Both the position numbers and the translations under genes were made by a program. From JAVBSX01 sp051660685 (GTDB lineage: Bacteria > Planctomycetota > Planctomycetia > Pirellulales > Thermoguttaceae), in contig JBOFQB010000034.1 in assembly GCA_051660685.1 (NCBI GenBank), forward strand, positions 1-64,000: 64,000 bases of DNA, written 5' to 3'. Below are positions 49,812 to 58,876 of this stretch, in pieces. Under the pieces are notes generated by a model. The model searched no databases and had not been told where the DNA came from. It saw only the letters and a list, made by a program, of their open reading frames with translations. Numbering within the stretch: position 1 is the first letter of the stretch; the number at the start of each line of letters is the position of its first letter.

Positions 49812-52676
49812 ATGCAACGCTTTTTTTTGGGTTGGGATCGTCCACTTCTTCAAACAGCGTCCGAGTTTTTACTTGACCATTTTGTCCAAGCAAAACAGTT
49901 TGATTTGAGCGATGTTGTGATTGCTCTTCCCAGTTCCCGGGCAATTCAGCGATTGCAAGAAATTCTTTTGGAAACGGTTGATTCGGCAATTGAAAAGGGC
50001 CGGATTCAACCGGATTGGTTTCCCCCCCAATTTTTGACCGTTGGACATTTATTTGAAGAACTGTATCCTCTTCAAAAACCGCTTGCTGATGATTTGTTGC
50101 AACAATTGAGTTGGATTGAATCCCTCGATCAATTGCAACAGGAAAGTCCCGACATTTTGGCTCGAGTTTTGCCCCATGTCCCGGACAAAAATGATTGGAA
50201 CATGCGGTTTTCACTTGCTCAGATTTTTGCGAAAGTACATCGTGAATTGGCGGAAGAGACGCTTGACTTCAACGATGTCGCTCAAAAATGCCGGGAAATG
50301 GGGATTACAGATGAAGCAATTCGTTGGGATTCGCTCGCCGAATTGCAGAAACGGTATCTCGAGTTTCTGGACTCACTTGAATACTGGGATGTCCAAACAG
50401 CTCGTATCTATGCAATTCAAAAACGTGAATTACAGACCAGAAAACGAATTGTTCTGATTGGGGTTGCCGATTTGAACAGAGTACAGAAAATGATGCTCGA
50501 TCAAATCGAGAATCAGGTCCTTGCTCTTCTATCTGCCCCAGAAAAGCAATCACAGCATTTTGACAAATACGGTTGCGTCGTTGCATCTCGTTGGAAATCA
50601 ACGACAATTGATATTCGGGATGAACAAATCGAGATTGTTGACACTCCAACCGAACAAGGAATTGCATCCGCTGTTTGGGTTGCGAATCAGACCAACAATC
50701 CAAGCGGTTTGAACAATGCCGAAACAATCGTCCTCGGTGTCCCCAATGATGATTTGATCCCTTTTGTTCAACAACAGTTTCAACAAGCAGGTGTCAAAAC
50801 CCGGGTCGTTGCAGGTCGATCCGCGCAACAGACAACCCCTTATAAGTTTCTCGAAGTTTTCTCCCGACTGATCCAAACACGCGAATATGCCGATTTTGCG
50901 GATTTACTCCGGTTTCCAACGGTCGAGAATTGGTTCATAAATGAAAATGAAAAGGAAACATTTTGCCCTGTACTGACAGAATCAGACAAGTTTTATACCG
51001 ATCACCTGCCAAGAACCGTTGATTCTCTTGTTGAACAGCGAACTGTCAAGCAGGACATTTCGTCAGCAACCCCAAAAGTCGATTTACACTCAGAACATAA
51101 TTCAGTTGTTGACCGAAAAATAACGTTGCAAATGGTTTGGAAAAAACTCGAAACGGTTTTGCAACCGTTTATGAACAATGAATCAAATGGTTTACGGCTC
51201 ATTATCCGAACTTTTTTTTCGGACAAAGCGGATTATTTTGGCAATCGGGTTGTTGAAGAGATTGAAAGAATGCTCGATCAGATCGCCGGATTGCCTGTTC
51301 AGGTGAAATTTGTGCCGAATCCGGCTGAATTACTGGATTTGATTCTTCAACAATTACGGTCGATTCGGATTGCAGCACCTGCTGAAAAAAATGCAATCGA
51401 AATTTTAGGTTGGTTGGAATTGGTTCTGGACGATTCGCCGTTTATGGTTGTAACCGGTCTCAATGAAGGAATCATCCCCTCCTCCCTTTCCGCCGATCTA
51501 TTCTTGCCCGAAAAACTCCGAAAAGAATTGCAACTCGAAGATAATGACCGTCGTTTAGCACGAGATGCGTATGCTCTTTCGGTGTTGCTCGCTGTCCGGC
51601 GTCAAAAAGGAGCCGTTCTTCTGATTGCCGGTCGACGATCTTCAACGGGCGATCCCCTCTTGCCAAGTCGTCTGTTTTTTGCAACGGATGTTGAAACAAT
51701 TGCAAAACGGGTTGAGCGATTTTTTTCCGTTGAGGAAAAGCAACATCCCGTTGTTTTTCCCGGAACACTGCGAGCAGAACAGGCGGAATCGACGTTTCGA
51801 CCTCCCGATTCCCGACCTCTTCTTCGACCGGTTGAATCAATGCGGATTACCGAATTCAGGGATTTTCTCGCCTGTCCTTATCGTTATTACTTGCGACACT
51901 TGTTGAAACTGGATGTTTTGAAGGACTCCGACGAAGAATTAGATGCTGCAAAATTTGGCAATTTACTGCATAATGTGCTGCAATTATTTGGAGCGGGACC
52001 AATCCGGGATTCAGATTCCGAAGAAGAAATTGCCAATGAACTGAATCGGTTGCTTGATGAAGCGACAGAACAACAGTATGGTCAAACACCCCGAGCTGTT
52101 ATTTTGGTGCAACGAGAACAATTACGGTATCGTTTGAACGCTTTTGCCAATTGGCAAGCGAATTGGGTCGCGCAAGGAAACCGAATTCTTTTTACGGAAT
52201 TGGGACTCGATCAGAAAATCAACGGAAAACCGATTCAAGCGGTTCTTGAGGTTGACCTAGAAACACGAATCAAACTGCGAGGTCGGATTGACCGGATTGA
52301 TGTTCATGCAGAAACCGGAACATGGTATTTGTTGGATTACAAGAGTTCGGATTCGGCCAAATCGCCTGAAAAAGTACATCGACAAAGCGGGAAATGGGTT
52401 GATCTGCAACTCCCTCTTTATCGACATGTTCTTCAACAATCGGTTCACAACATGCCGCAAATCAACCAACTCGCAGTCGGTTACATTGTCTTGCCCAAAG
52501 ACATATCGCAAACCGGTTTTCTTCAAGCCGATTGGACGAAAGCGGAATGGGAGGATGCAGTCGAAACGGCACGTTCGGTTGTTCGCAAAATCCGGGCTGA
52601 ACACTTTGGTTCCGAATTTATGTCCCCTATTCCGCCCGCCTTTAGTGAAATATACGCCGCAATTTGCGGGTCTTGA
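49812..52676 (+). CDS. AddB-like PD-(D/E)XK nuclease
   Basis: 954 residues. The N-terminal part resembles the inactive helicase half of AddB (VIALPSSRAIQRLQEIL), the middle carries FMVVTGLNEGIIPSSL as in UvrD-type helicase motifs, and the C-terminal region is a RecB-type nuclease: FRDFLACPYRYYLRH (Cys/Tyr pattern), KFGNLLHNVLQLF, GRIDRIDV, YLLDYKSSD (catalytic D-x-K) and QLPLYRHVL. It probably acts with an AddA-type helicase in DNA-end processing. Only one clear Cys of the AddB iron-sulfur set is visible, so the cluster may be absent. No addA is nearby. Confidence 0.8.
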   Translation: MQRFFLGWDRPLLQTASEFLLDHFVQAKQFDLSDVVIALPSSRAIQRLQEILLETVDSAIEKGRIQPDWFPPQFLTVGHLFEELYPLQKPLADDLLQQLSWIESLDQLQQESPDILARVLPHVPDKNDWNMRFSLAQIFAKVHRELAEETLDFNDVAQKCREMGITDEAIRWDSLAELQKRYLEFLDSLEYWDVQTARIYAIQKRELQTRKRIVLIGVADLNRVQKMMLDQIENQVLALLSAPEKQSQHFDKYGCVVASRWKSTTIDIRDEQIEIVDTPTEQGIASAVWVANQTNNPSGLNNAETIVLGVPNDDLIPFVQQQFQQAGVKTRVVAGRSAQQTTPYKFLEVFSRLIQTREYADFADLLRFPTVENWFINENEKETFCPVLTESDKFYTDHLPRTVDSLVEQRTVKQDISSATPKVDLHSEHNSVVDRKITLQMVWKKLETVLQPFMNNESNGLRLIIRTFFSDKADYFGNRVVEEIERMLDQIAGLPVQVKFVPNPAELLDLILQQLRSIRIAAPAEKNAIEILGWLELVLDDSPFMVVTGLNEGIIPSSLSADLFLPEKLRKELQLEDNDRRLARDAYALSVLLAVRRQKGAVLLIAGRRSSTGDPLLPSRLFFATDVETIAKRVERFFSVEEKQHPVVFPGTLRAEQAESTFRPPDSRPLLRPVESMRITEFRDFLACPYRYYLRHLLKLDVLKDSDEELDAAKFGNLLHNVLQLFGAGPIRDSDSEEEIANELNRLLDEATEQQYGQTPRAVILVQREQLRYRLNAFANWQANWVAQGNRILFTELGLDQKINGKPIQAVLEVDLETRIKLRGRIDRIDVHAETGTWYLLDYKSSDSAKSPEKVHRQSGKWVDLQLPLYRHVLQQSVHNMPQINQLAVGYIVLPKDISQTGFLQADWTKAEWEDAVETARSVVRKIRAEHFGSEFMSPIPPAFSEIYAAICGS

Positions 52677-52972
52677 CCTATTAACCCAACATCAACCGGA
52701 CATCGTAGTGAGCGAACAGGTCGGAGATGGAGAAGCCTTAGCGTCTTTCAATCATTCGCAGTCCCCCTTGCGCGGGGTGAAGTTGGGACGGTATTCTTGT
52801 GTTTAGGCAATATGGGCGATTTTGACCAAAAATAAGGTTTGTTTCGGCAAATCGGGAAAAGAAGAGGCCCAACTGAATCGCCCGATTCGTCTTTCTGTCC
52901 AGTTGAGAACCGAAAAGAACCGATCCTAGCATTAGTCGTTCCGATTAGAGTTCTTTTACCCGCGCCCCTGTT

Positions 52973-53800
52973 ATGTCCAATCAGCCTGAATCCGAAGTTA
53001 TTCGTCTTACGCGACAAGTCCAACAACTGGAAGAGCGGTTGTCACAAGCTCAACGTTTAACGGCACTTGGAGAATTGCTTGGAACGACCGCACATGAGTT
53101 TAATAACATTTTGACGACGATCATCAATTATGCGCAGCTTGGAATGCGGCATAAGGATGTACCGACACGGGAGAAGGCGTTTGAGAAAATTTTGGGGGCG
53201 TCTCAAAGAGCTGCTAAAATTACAAAAACGATTTTGGGGAGTGCAAGAAACCGGAAAAAGGAGTTTGAGCCGATTGCTTTGTCGGAACTCTGCGACGATG
53301 TTCTTCTACTTCTTGAACGCGAAATGACCAAGTACAAGGTTGTAATCGAGAAAAATTATGCCGAAGTCCCTGAAATTCTTGGAGATGCCAATCAATTGCA
53401 ACAGGTTTTGTTGAATCTGCTCATCAACGCGAGACAGGCAATGCCGGACGGGGGAAAATTGCAAATGAAACTGCGTTATGACCAAAAAACTGAAACCGTT
53501 GACCTGATGATCCGTGATTATGGTTGTGGAATTCCTCAAGAAAAACTCCCGTTGATTTTTGACTCCTTCTATTCAACGAAATCGGGGCCGGACAGCAGCG
53601 GAAAGGGGGGGTGCGGGTTGGGGCTTTCACTTTGTAAGCAGGTCATTGAAGGACACAAGGGGAAAATTCGGGTTGAAAGTTCATTGGGTAAAGGAACGGC
53701 ATTTACGTTAAAATTTCCGGTTCGAGAAGAACCTCAAACGATTGCGTTTCCCAAGACGTTAGCGTTTCCGGGCAATGTTTACCCGGATGCTGCCCTATAG
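52973..53800 (+). CDS. Soluble NtrB-like histidine kinase
   Basis: 275 residues without membrane helices. A short N-terminal coiled coil (VIRLTRQVQQLEERLSQAQR) leads into HisKA with the phospho-His in GTTAHEFNNILTTI and HATPase motifs NLLINARQAMPDGG, IRDYGCGIP and KGGCGLGLSLCK (G2). The domain order resembles NtrB/FixL kinase cores that lack a sensor domain; the input and its response regulator are unknown. It starts 296 bp after the AddB-like gene and is followed by a G-rich heptamer array at its stop. Confidence 0.88.
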   Translation: MSNQPESEVIRLTRQVQQLEERLSQAQRLTALGELLGTTAHEFNNILTTIINYAQLGMRHKDVPTREKAFEKILGASQRAAKITKTILGSARNRKKEFEPIALSELCDDVLLLLEREMTKYKVVIEKNYAEVPEILGDANQLQQVLLNLLINARQAMPDGGKLQMKLRYDQKTETVDLMIRDYGCGIPQEKLPLIFDSFYSTKSGPDSSGKGGCGLGLSLCKQVIEGHKGKIRVESSLGKGTAFTLKFPVREEPQTIAFPKTLAFPGNVYPDAAL

Positions 53801-53835
53801 TTGGGGATAGGGGTTGGGGGATAGGGAATAGGGGG
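53801..53835 (+). repeat. G-rich heptamer array (R4)
   Basis: TTGGGGATAGGGGTTGGGGG and the following ATAGGGAATAGGGG begin at the stop codon of the histidine kinase gene, so this array is G-rich in the gene's transcript. With the reverse-oriented array at 54026-54067 it brackets the gap. Confidence 0.8.
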
Positions 53836-53954
53836 AAGAATGGAGAATTGAAAATGGAGACAGAGAACTGGGAACTGAGTCCCCAAAAAAGGGAAGGAAC
53901 CTGTTGACTCGCGAGACGCCGTTATCTTTCTGTCTTCTCCTTCTACCTCCTTTT

Positions 53955-54017
53955 TACGCGCGGAACGATGTTCCTCGGTTAAACATTACGCGCGATACGT
54001 TGTATTGCGGCTAAGCG
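53955..54017 (+). repeat. R3 hairpin pair
   Basis: CGCGGAACGATGTTCCTCG and CGCGATACGTTGTATTGCG, each with one mismatch or wobble in the arms, linked by TTAAACATTACG. They lie between two heptamer arrays. Confidence 0.8.
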
Positions 54018-54025
54018 ACAAATCT

Positions 54026-54067
54026 TCTCCCTATCCCCTATTCCCCAACCCCTATTCCCTATCTCCT
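54026..54067 (-). repeat. G-rich heptamer array (R4), reverse orientation
   Basis: CTCCCTATCCCCTATTCCCC and AACCCCTATTCCCTATCTCC on the + strand lie just beyond the hpnH stop; in the hpnH transcript sense they are G-rich. Confidence 0.8.
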
Positions 54068-54073
54068 GCCTTC

Positions 54074-55147
54074 TCAACCCAATTGCCAGATTCCCATACG
54101 AATCAAGGTTTTGAGCGAATTGGACGCAAAAACAGCAGCCGGTTCAAAACCACAATGAGACAGGCAGTGTTCACAACGGGGATCGTGACCCGGACCGGTC
54201 TTGTCCCAATCCGTCTGTTCGTACAGTTCTTCAAAACTCTCATAATGTCGGTCTGTCAACAAATAACAGGGACCTTTCCAACCGGCAATATTTCGAGTCG
54301 GGTTCGCAAACGCCGCACAATCAAGCGAGTGTTCCCCACACAAAAAGTCCATAAATATAGGGGAGGTTGTAATTCGGTATCCCCGCATTTTTGAGCGTAT
54401 TTCACGAAAACGGTTGTGGACTTCTTCACGCGAGAGGAACAGATCGGCATTTTCAACGGATTCATACCCAAATCCGGGCGCAAGCATGATTCCGTTGATC
54501 TTTACCTTTTTCAGCGTTTCCGCCAAATCAATCAACTGTTCAACCGTTGTTTCCTTGTACAACGTCGTGTTGGTATAAACCAAATAACCTCGTTCTTTAG
54601 CGAGGGTGATACCGCGAAGTGCTTTTTGAAAGACCCCGGGTTGTTCGACAATCAGATCGTGAACGGATTCCGGCCCGTCCAGATGCACATTCCAAAACAG
54701 CCGGGACTTCAATTTTTTGTACTTAGGCTCTTCAAACAGTTGGTCAAAGAGCGTCAGTTTTTCGGCGAGTAAAACACCATTTGTGCAGAAATAGATAAAT
54801 TTTCCGCGATCCAGAACAGCTTTGACCAGTTCGATGATTTCAGGATAGATAAGTGGTTCACCTCCACAAACGCTAACGATTGGGGCGGGACACTGATCGA
54901 CGGATTCGAGACAGTCCTTGAGGGACATTCGTTGATTCAGGGTCTGCGCATATTCCCTGATTCGTCCACAACCGCTACATTTGAGGTTGCAAGCGTGAAG
55001 TGGTTCCAGCATGAGAACGAGCGGAAATCGTTTCATCCCGGCTCGTTTCATCTTGAAAATATAGCGACTTAGGGCATACGTTAAATTGAATGGAAATCGC
55101 ATAATCGGCAGAATCGCACAATCGGCAAAAAAGGACCAAAAGGACAT
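54074..55147 (-). CDS. hpnH: Adenosyl-hopene transferase HpnH (radical SAM)
   Basis: 357 residues from ATG 55147 (GGGG 6 nt upstream). Radical SAM cluster CNLKCSGCG (C-x3-C-x2-C) sits after RFPLVLMLEPLHA, a typical HpnH lead-in. VSVCGGEPLIYPEI, NVHLDGPESVHD and a C-terminal Cys region (CEHCLSHCGFEP) also match. HpnH joins the adenosyl radical to diploptene in the synthesis of extended hopanoids. hpnC lies 6 kb away, but not in an evident operon. Several in-frame starts exist further upstream and downstream. Confidence 0.88.
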   Translation of the reverse strand: MSFWSFFADCAILPIMRFPFNLTYALSRYIFKMKRAGMKRFPLVLMLEPLHACNLKCSGCGRIREYAQTLNQRMSLKDCLESVDQCPAPIVSVCGGEPLIYPEIIELVKAVLDRGKFIYFCTNGVLLAEKLTLFDQLFEEPKYKKLKSRLFWNVHLDGPESVHDLIVEQPGVFQKALRGITLAKERGYLVYTNTTLYKETTVEQLIDLAETLKKVKINGIMLAPGFGYESVENADLFLSREEVHNRFREIRSKMRGYRITTSPIFMDFLCGEHSLDCAAFANPTRNIAGWKGPCYLLTDRHYESFEELYEQTDWDKTGPGHDPRCEHCLSHCGFEPAAVFASNSLKTLIRMGIWQLG

Positions 55148-55423
55148 TTTACGCCCCACATTCTACCATGATCTGGAGAAAACAACAGGCGACCCTGAAC
55201 TGAACAACTCAACATCACACATTGCGTCCCGTCTTGCAGCGAACGATGAAAAAAAGTAGAATACGCTGAAATATAAAGCCCCTTATTAAACCTACAAAGC
55301 GGTCGGTGTTCTTAGCAACGGACATTATAATCATTGATCCGCTCTCACTGTCCTCAACAAATTCAGCAACGAACAATTTTATCAACGAATTCAACTTTCC
55401 CCCAACATTACAAGGAGAAAAAA

Positions 55424-56302
55424 ATGGCCGATAATGATTCTGTTCTTTCAGGTAAAAACTTTGGCGTTGGAGTCCCTCAACAAAAGGAGGGGTTCTACCT
55501 CAAAGGTTCCTCACACCTTGAATGGGGGATGAAAGACCGGTTGTCCCGCGTTTTTAACCCTCAATCGGGCAACACCGTCATGCTCGCGTTCGATCACGGT
55601 TACATTATGGGACCAACAAGTGGTCTCGAACGTATGGATTTGACGATCAATCCGCTTCTTGAGTACGCCGACTGCATCATGTGCACTCGCGGAGCTTTGC
55701 GCAGCATTGTTCCCCCGACGATCAACAAGCCGGTTTCCTTGCGATTTTCAGCCGGATCGACCATTCTGACGACCTTGAACGAAGAATGTCTTATGGACAT
55801 TGAGGAAGCGGTTCGGCTGAATGCTTCGTTGCTCGCAATCATGGTCGCGGTCGGCGATCAACGATTTGAGGGATTGACGATCAGAAATTTGACACAAACG
55901 GTTGATTGGGGGACGCGATATGGAATTCCAACACTGGGAGTAACCGCAGTCGGGAAAGAATTGGTCCGGGATGCTCGCTATTTGAGTATGGCGTCCAGAG
56001 TCTGCGCCGAAAACGGGGCCCATGTCGTCAAAACCTATTTCTGTGAAAAGGATTTTGAACAGGTCACAAACTCGGTTCCCGTCCCGATTGTGATTGCAGG
56101 AGGAAAGAAGTTGCCCGAAAAAGAGGCCCTTGAAATGGCATATCAGGCAATCGATCAGGGTGCAGCCGGGGTTGATATGGGACGCAACATTTTCCAAGCC
56201 GAACACCCGATTGCAATGATTCAGTCCGTCCGGGCTGTTGTTCATGACGGTTTGAAACCGGATAAAGCGTTTGAAATGTATCAATCCCTCAAAACCCAAT
56301 AG
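55424..56302 (+). CDS. lsrF: Class I aldolase/thiolase of the LsrF/DhnA family
   Basis: 292 residues from ATG 55424; AAGGAGA lies upstream. Strong similarity by eye to LsrF: HLEWGMKDRLSRVFNP, VMLAFDHGYIMGPTSGLERMD, MCTRGALRS, GTRYGIPTLGVTAVGKE, VVKTYFCEKDF (catalytic Lys) and PIVIAGGKKLPEKEALE, DMGRNIF. In enterobacteria LsrF breaks down phosphorylated AI-2, but DhnA/FbaB-type aldolases share these features. No other lsr gene is present, so the substrate is open. hisI starts 41 bp downstream; the two probably share a transcript. Confidence 0.83.
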   Translation: MADNDSVLSGKNFGVGVPQQKEGFYLKGSSHLEWGMKDRLSRVFNPQSGNTVMLAFDHGYIMGPTSGLERMDLTINPLLEYADCIMCTRGALRSIVPPTINKPVSLRFSAGSTILTTLNEECLMDIEEAVRLNASLLAIMVAVGDQRFEGLTIRNLTQTVDWGTRYGIPTLGVTAVGKELVRDARYLSMASRVCAENGAHVVKTYFCEKDFEQVTNSVPVPIVIAGGKKLPEKEALEMAYQAIDQGAAGVDMGRNIFQAEHPIAMIQSVRAVVHDGLKPDKAFEMYQSLKTQ

Positions 56303-56343
56303 ATAACAAAACAGTAACAAATCAATCTCTCAAGAGACCAAAA

Positions 56344-56733
56344 ATGTCAAATACCATGTTGAAACCCGATTTTAAGAAATGTGAAGGGCTTTTACCTGTC
56401 ATTGCTCAGGACGTGCAGTCCGGCGAGGTACTTATGCTCGCTTATATGAACGAAGAGGCGTATAACGAAACCGTACAAACCGGTCGAGCCGTCTATTTCA
56501 GTCGTTCGCGGAATAAACTTTGGCGTAAAGGTGAAGAAAGCGGCAATGTCCAGAAGGTACACGGTATCTTCATTGACTGTGATTGTGACACCTTGTTGCT
56601 CAAAGTCGAGCAGATCGGCGGAGCAGCGTGTCATGAAGGATACAAGAGTTGTTTTTTCCGGGAATTGACGGATGAGGGACACCGTGTTATTGGAGAACGG
56701 GTTTTTGACCCTGCTCAGGTCTACAAAAAGTGA
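56344..56733 (+). CDS. hisI: Phosphoribosyl-AMP cyclohydrolase HisI
   Basis: 129 residues, the normal length of the stand-alone enzyme that opens the ring of PR-AMP, third step of histidine synthesis. Motifs: LMLAYMNEEAY, FSRSRNKLWRKGEESGN, the metal-binding DCDCDTLLLKVEQ and GAACHEGYKSCFFR. HisE is not fused. It is the second gene of a tight run lsrF-hisI-methyltransferase-nuclease-dnaB. The stop codon overlaps the ribosome-binding site of the next gene. Confidence 0.94.
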   Translation: MSNTMLKPDFKKCEGLLPVIAQDVQSGEVLMLAYMNEEAYNETVQTGRAVYFSRSRNKLWRKGEESGNVQKVHGIFIDCDCDTLLLKVEQIGGAACHEGYKSCFFRELTDEGHRVIGERVFDPAQVYKK

Positions 56734-56742
56734 GGATAAATC

Positions 56743-57777
56743 ATGGCAAATAAACTGTTTGACAACGCAAAAAAAAACAAAGCGGATGAATTTTATACGC
56801 AGCTTAACGACATCGCAACTGAATTGCAGCATTACCAAGAGCAGTTTCGTGGCAAGGTCGTTTTCTGTAACTGCGACGATCCTTACGAAAGCAACTTTTT
56901 CAAGTATTTTGCGCTGAATTTCAATTTTTGGGGACTCAAAAAACTGATAGCCACATGCTATGCCGGTTCTCCGATAGCGAATACACAATTATCGTTATTC
57001 GACGATGAACCACCGGAAGCCAAAACGACAAAATCGCCGCACAAAATCGAAATTACCGAAGTTGACGACTACAATGGAGATGGGGCGTTTGACTTAGCGG
57101 ATGTCGAGCTTTTGCTCCGAAACAAAAAAAACGTGCTGACACGGCTTAAAGGAAATGGCGATTTCCGGTCAGCGGAATGTATCAAACTATTAAAAGAGGC
57201 TGATATTGTCGTTACAAACCCACCGTTTTCGCTCTTCCGTGAGTATGTCGCGCAACTTGTTGAATACGATAAACAGTTTATCATCATCGGTAATACGAAT
57301 GCGCTAAGTTATAAGGAAGTGTTTGGATTTATTAAGGAAAACAAGCTACGGACTGGATACACCAACTTTAATGTTGGGATGTACTTTTTTGTGCCAGACT
57401 ATTGTGAAAAATACCATAAAATTGAAAATGGACAAAAAGTTGTCCGAGTTTCCACTTCCTGCTGGTTTACCAATTTTGGTGTAAAAAAACACAAGGAATT
57501 GTTGACACTATACAAAAAGTACACGCCCGCCGAATATCCACATTACGACAATTACGATGCGATTAATGTGGACAAGTTTTATGATATTCCTTGTGATTAT
57601 GATGGTGAAATGGGTGTGCCGATTACTTTTTTGGATAAGTATAATCCCGACCAGTTTGAAATTATTGGCATTGACAGATACTTAGAAGGAAACAAAACTC
57701 CTAATAAAAGGTTTATGATAAACGGAAAAGAAATATACGCAAGAATTGTAATTCGCCGAATAGGAGCCACACAATGA
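56743..57777 (+). CDS. EcoRI-type adenine-specific DNA methyltransferase
   Basis: 344 residues. GAGGA at 56732-56736 overlaps the hisI stop, so translation is probably linked. The sequence follows the EcoRI-methylase family: KKNKADEFYTQLNDI at the N-terminus, VVFCNCDDPYESNFFKYFAL, ADIVVTNPPFSLFREYVAQL (catalytic NPPF, motif IV of N6-adenine methyltransferases), CWFTNFGVKKHKELL and DGEMGVPITFLDKYNPDQFE. It would methylate adenine in DNA, target unknown. It overlaps the nuclease gene by 4 bp (ATGA). Codon use appears poorer in GC than its housekeeping neighbours, suggesting transfer. Confidence 0.9.
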   Translation: MANKLFDNAKKNKADEFYTQLNDIATELQHYQEQFRGKVVFCNCDDPYESNFFKYFALNFNFWGLKKLIATCYAGSPIANTQLSLFDDEPPEAKTTKSPHKIEITEVDDYNGDGAFDLADVELLLRNKKNVLTRLKGNGDFRSAECIKLLKEADIVVTNPPFSLFREYVAQLVEYDKQFIIIGNTNALSYKEVFGFIKENKLRTGYTNFNVGMYFFVPDYCEKYHKIENGQKVVRVSTSCWFTNFGVKKHKELLTLYKKYTPAEYPHYDNYDAINVDKFYDIPCDYDGEMGVPITFLDKYNPDQFEIIGIDRYLEGNKTPNKRFMINGKEIYARIVIRRIGATQ

Positions 57778-58868
57778 AAATTACACTCAAAGAAATCACT
57801 ATCCGAGAAGTTGCGAAAAACTACGTCGATAATAAAGAAGAAGGCGTTGTCGGATTTGACGGCAAATTGAATATTCGTCCTCCGTTCCAAAGGGAATTCG
57901 TCTATAAGGAAAAGCAGCGGGATGCTGTTATCGAAACCATCCGAAAAGGGTTTCCGCTGAACGTAATGTATTGGGTGGTTAATAGCGACGGGACGTATGA
58001 AGTCTTGGACGGGCAACAACGCACGGTCAGTTTCTGCCAATATGTCAATGGAAAATTTTTAGTTAATTTTGATGGTCGTGCGAAGGGGTTTCCAAACCTC
58101 ACGGAAACCGAAAAGCGGCAAATTCTCGACTACAAACTGATGATCTATTTCTGCGAGGGAAATGACAAAGAAAAACTCGACTGGTTCCGTATTATCAACA
58201 TCGCAGGCGAAAAATTGACCGAACAAGAGTTGCGCAACGCCGTTTATACCGGAACTTGGCTCTCCGATGCGAAACTGAAATTCAGTAAAAGCAACTGTGC
58301 GGCATATCTCTTGGCAAAAGATTATGTCAATGGTTCGCCAATCCGTCAAGAATTTTTGGAAAAAGCAATCCAGTGGATCAGCAGCGGCGATATTGAAAAA
58401 TATATGTCTACTCACCAACTCAATCCGAATGCCAACGAACTATGGACATATTTTAAAAACGTAATAGAATGGGTCAAACTCACCTTTACTTCATACCGCA
58501 AGGAAATGAAAGGTCTTGATTGGGGACCCCTTTATGATAAGTTCAAAGGGGAGATGTTCGACACTATCAAGCTGGAACAAGAAATACAATCCCTTATGAT
58601 GGATGACGACGTTACCAGTAAAAAAGGCGTTTATCCCTATCTTTTAACTCGCAATGAAAAGCATTTAAGTCTACGCGCCTTTTCGGAAAGTCAGAAAAGG
58701 GCGACCTATGAAAAACAAAAGGGAATTTGTCAAAAATGCGGCAAGGAATTTGAACTTGGTGGAATGGAAGCGGATCATATAACGCCGTGGAGCAAAGGCG
58801 GTAAAACGAACCCCGAAAACTGTCAGATGTTGTGCCTTGAATGTAACCGACGCAAAAGTGATGCTTGA
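57774..58868 (+). CDS. DUF262 (GmrS/ParB-like) protein with C-terminal HNH nuclease
   Basis: 364 residues; GGAG 6 nt before ATG 57774, overlapping the methyltransferase stop by 4 bp. N-terminal DUF262 domain: IRPPFQREFVYKEKQRDAVI, FPLNVMYWVV and the nucleotide-related DGQQRTVSF motif; a helical middle region; then a C-terminal HNH nuclease with Cys pairs and DHI (CQKCGKEFE, MEADHITPWSKGG, NCQMLCLECNRRKS). DUF262 occurs in GmrSD-type enzymes that use NTPs to cut modified DNA, usually with DUF1524; here an HNH replaces it and a methyltransferase is coupled. A restriction role is inferred. Confidence 0.88.
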   Translation: MKITLKEITIREVAKNYVDNKEEGVVGFDGKLNIRPPFQREFVYKEKQRDAVIETIRKGFPLNVMYWVVNSDGTYEVLDGQQRTVSFCQYVNGKFLVNFDGRAKGFPNLTETEKRQILDYKLMIYFCEGNDKEKLDWFRIINIAGEKLTEQELRNAVYTGTWLSDAKLKFSKSNCAAYLLAKDYVNGSPIRQEFLEKAIQWISSGDIEKYMSTHQLNPNANELWTYFKNVIEWVKLTFTSYRKEMKGLDWGPLYDKFKGEMFDTIKLEQEIQSLMMDDDVTSKKGVYPYLLTRNEKHLSLRAFSESQKRATYEKQKGICQKCGKEFELGGMEADHITPWSKGGKTNPENCQMLCLECNRRKSDA

Positions 58869-58876
58869 AAATTTTC

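Noticed and set aside
55424..56302. Part of an AI-2 (lsr) operon
   Set aside because: No lsrA-D, lsrK, lsrR or lsrG-like genes in the window.
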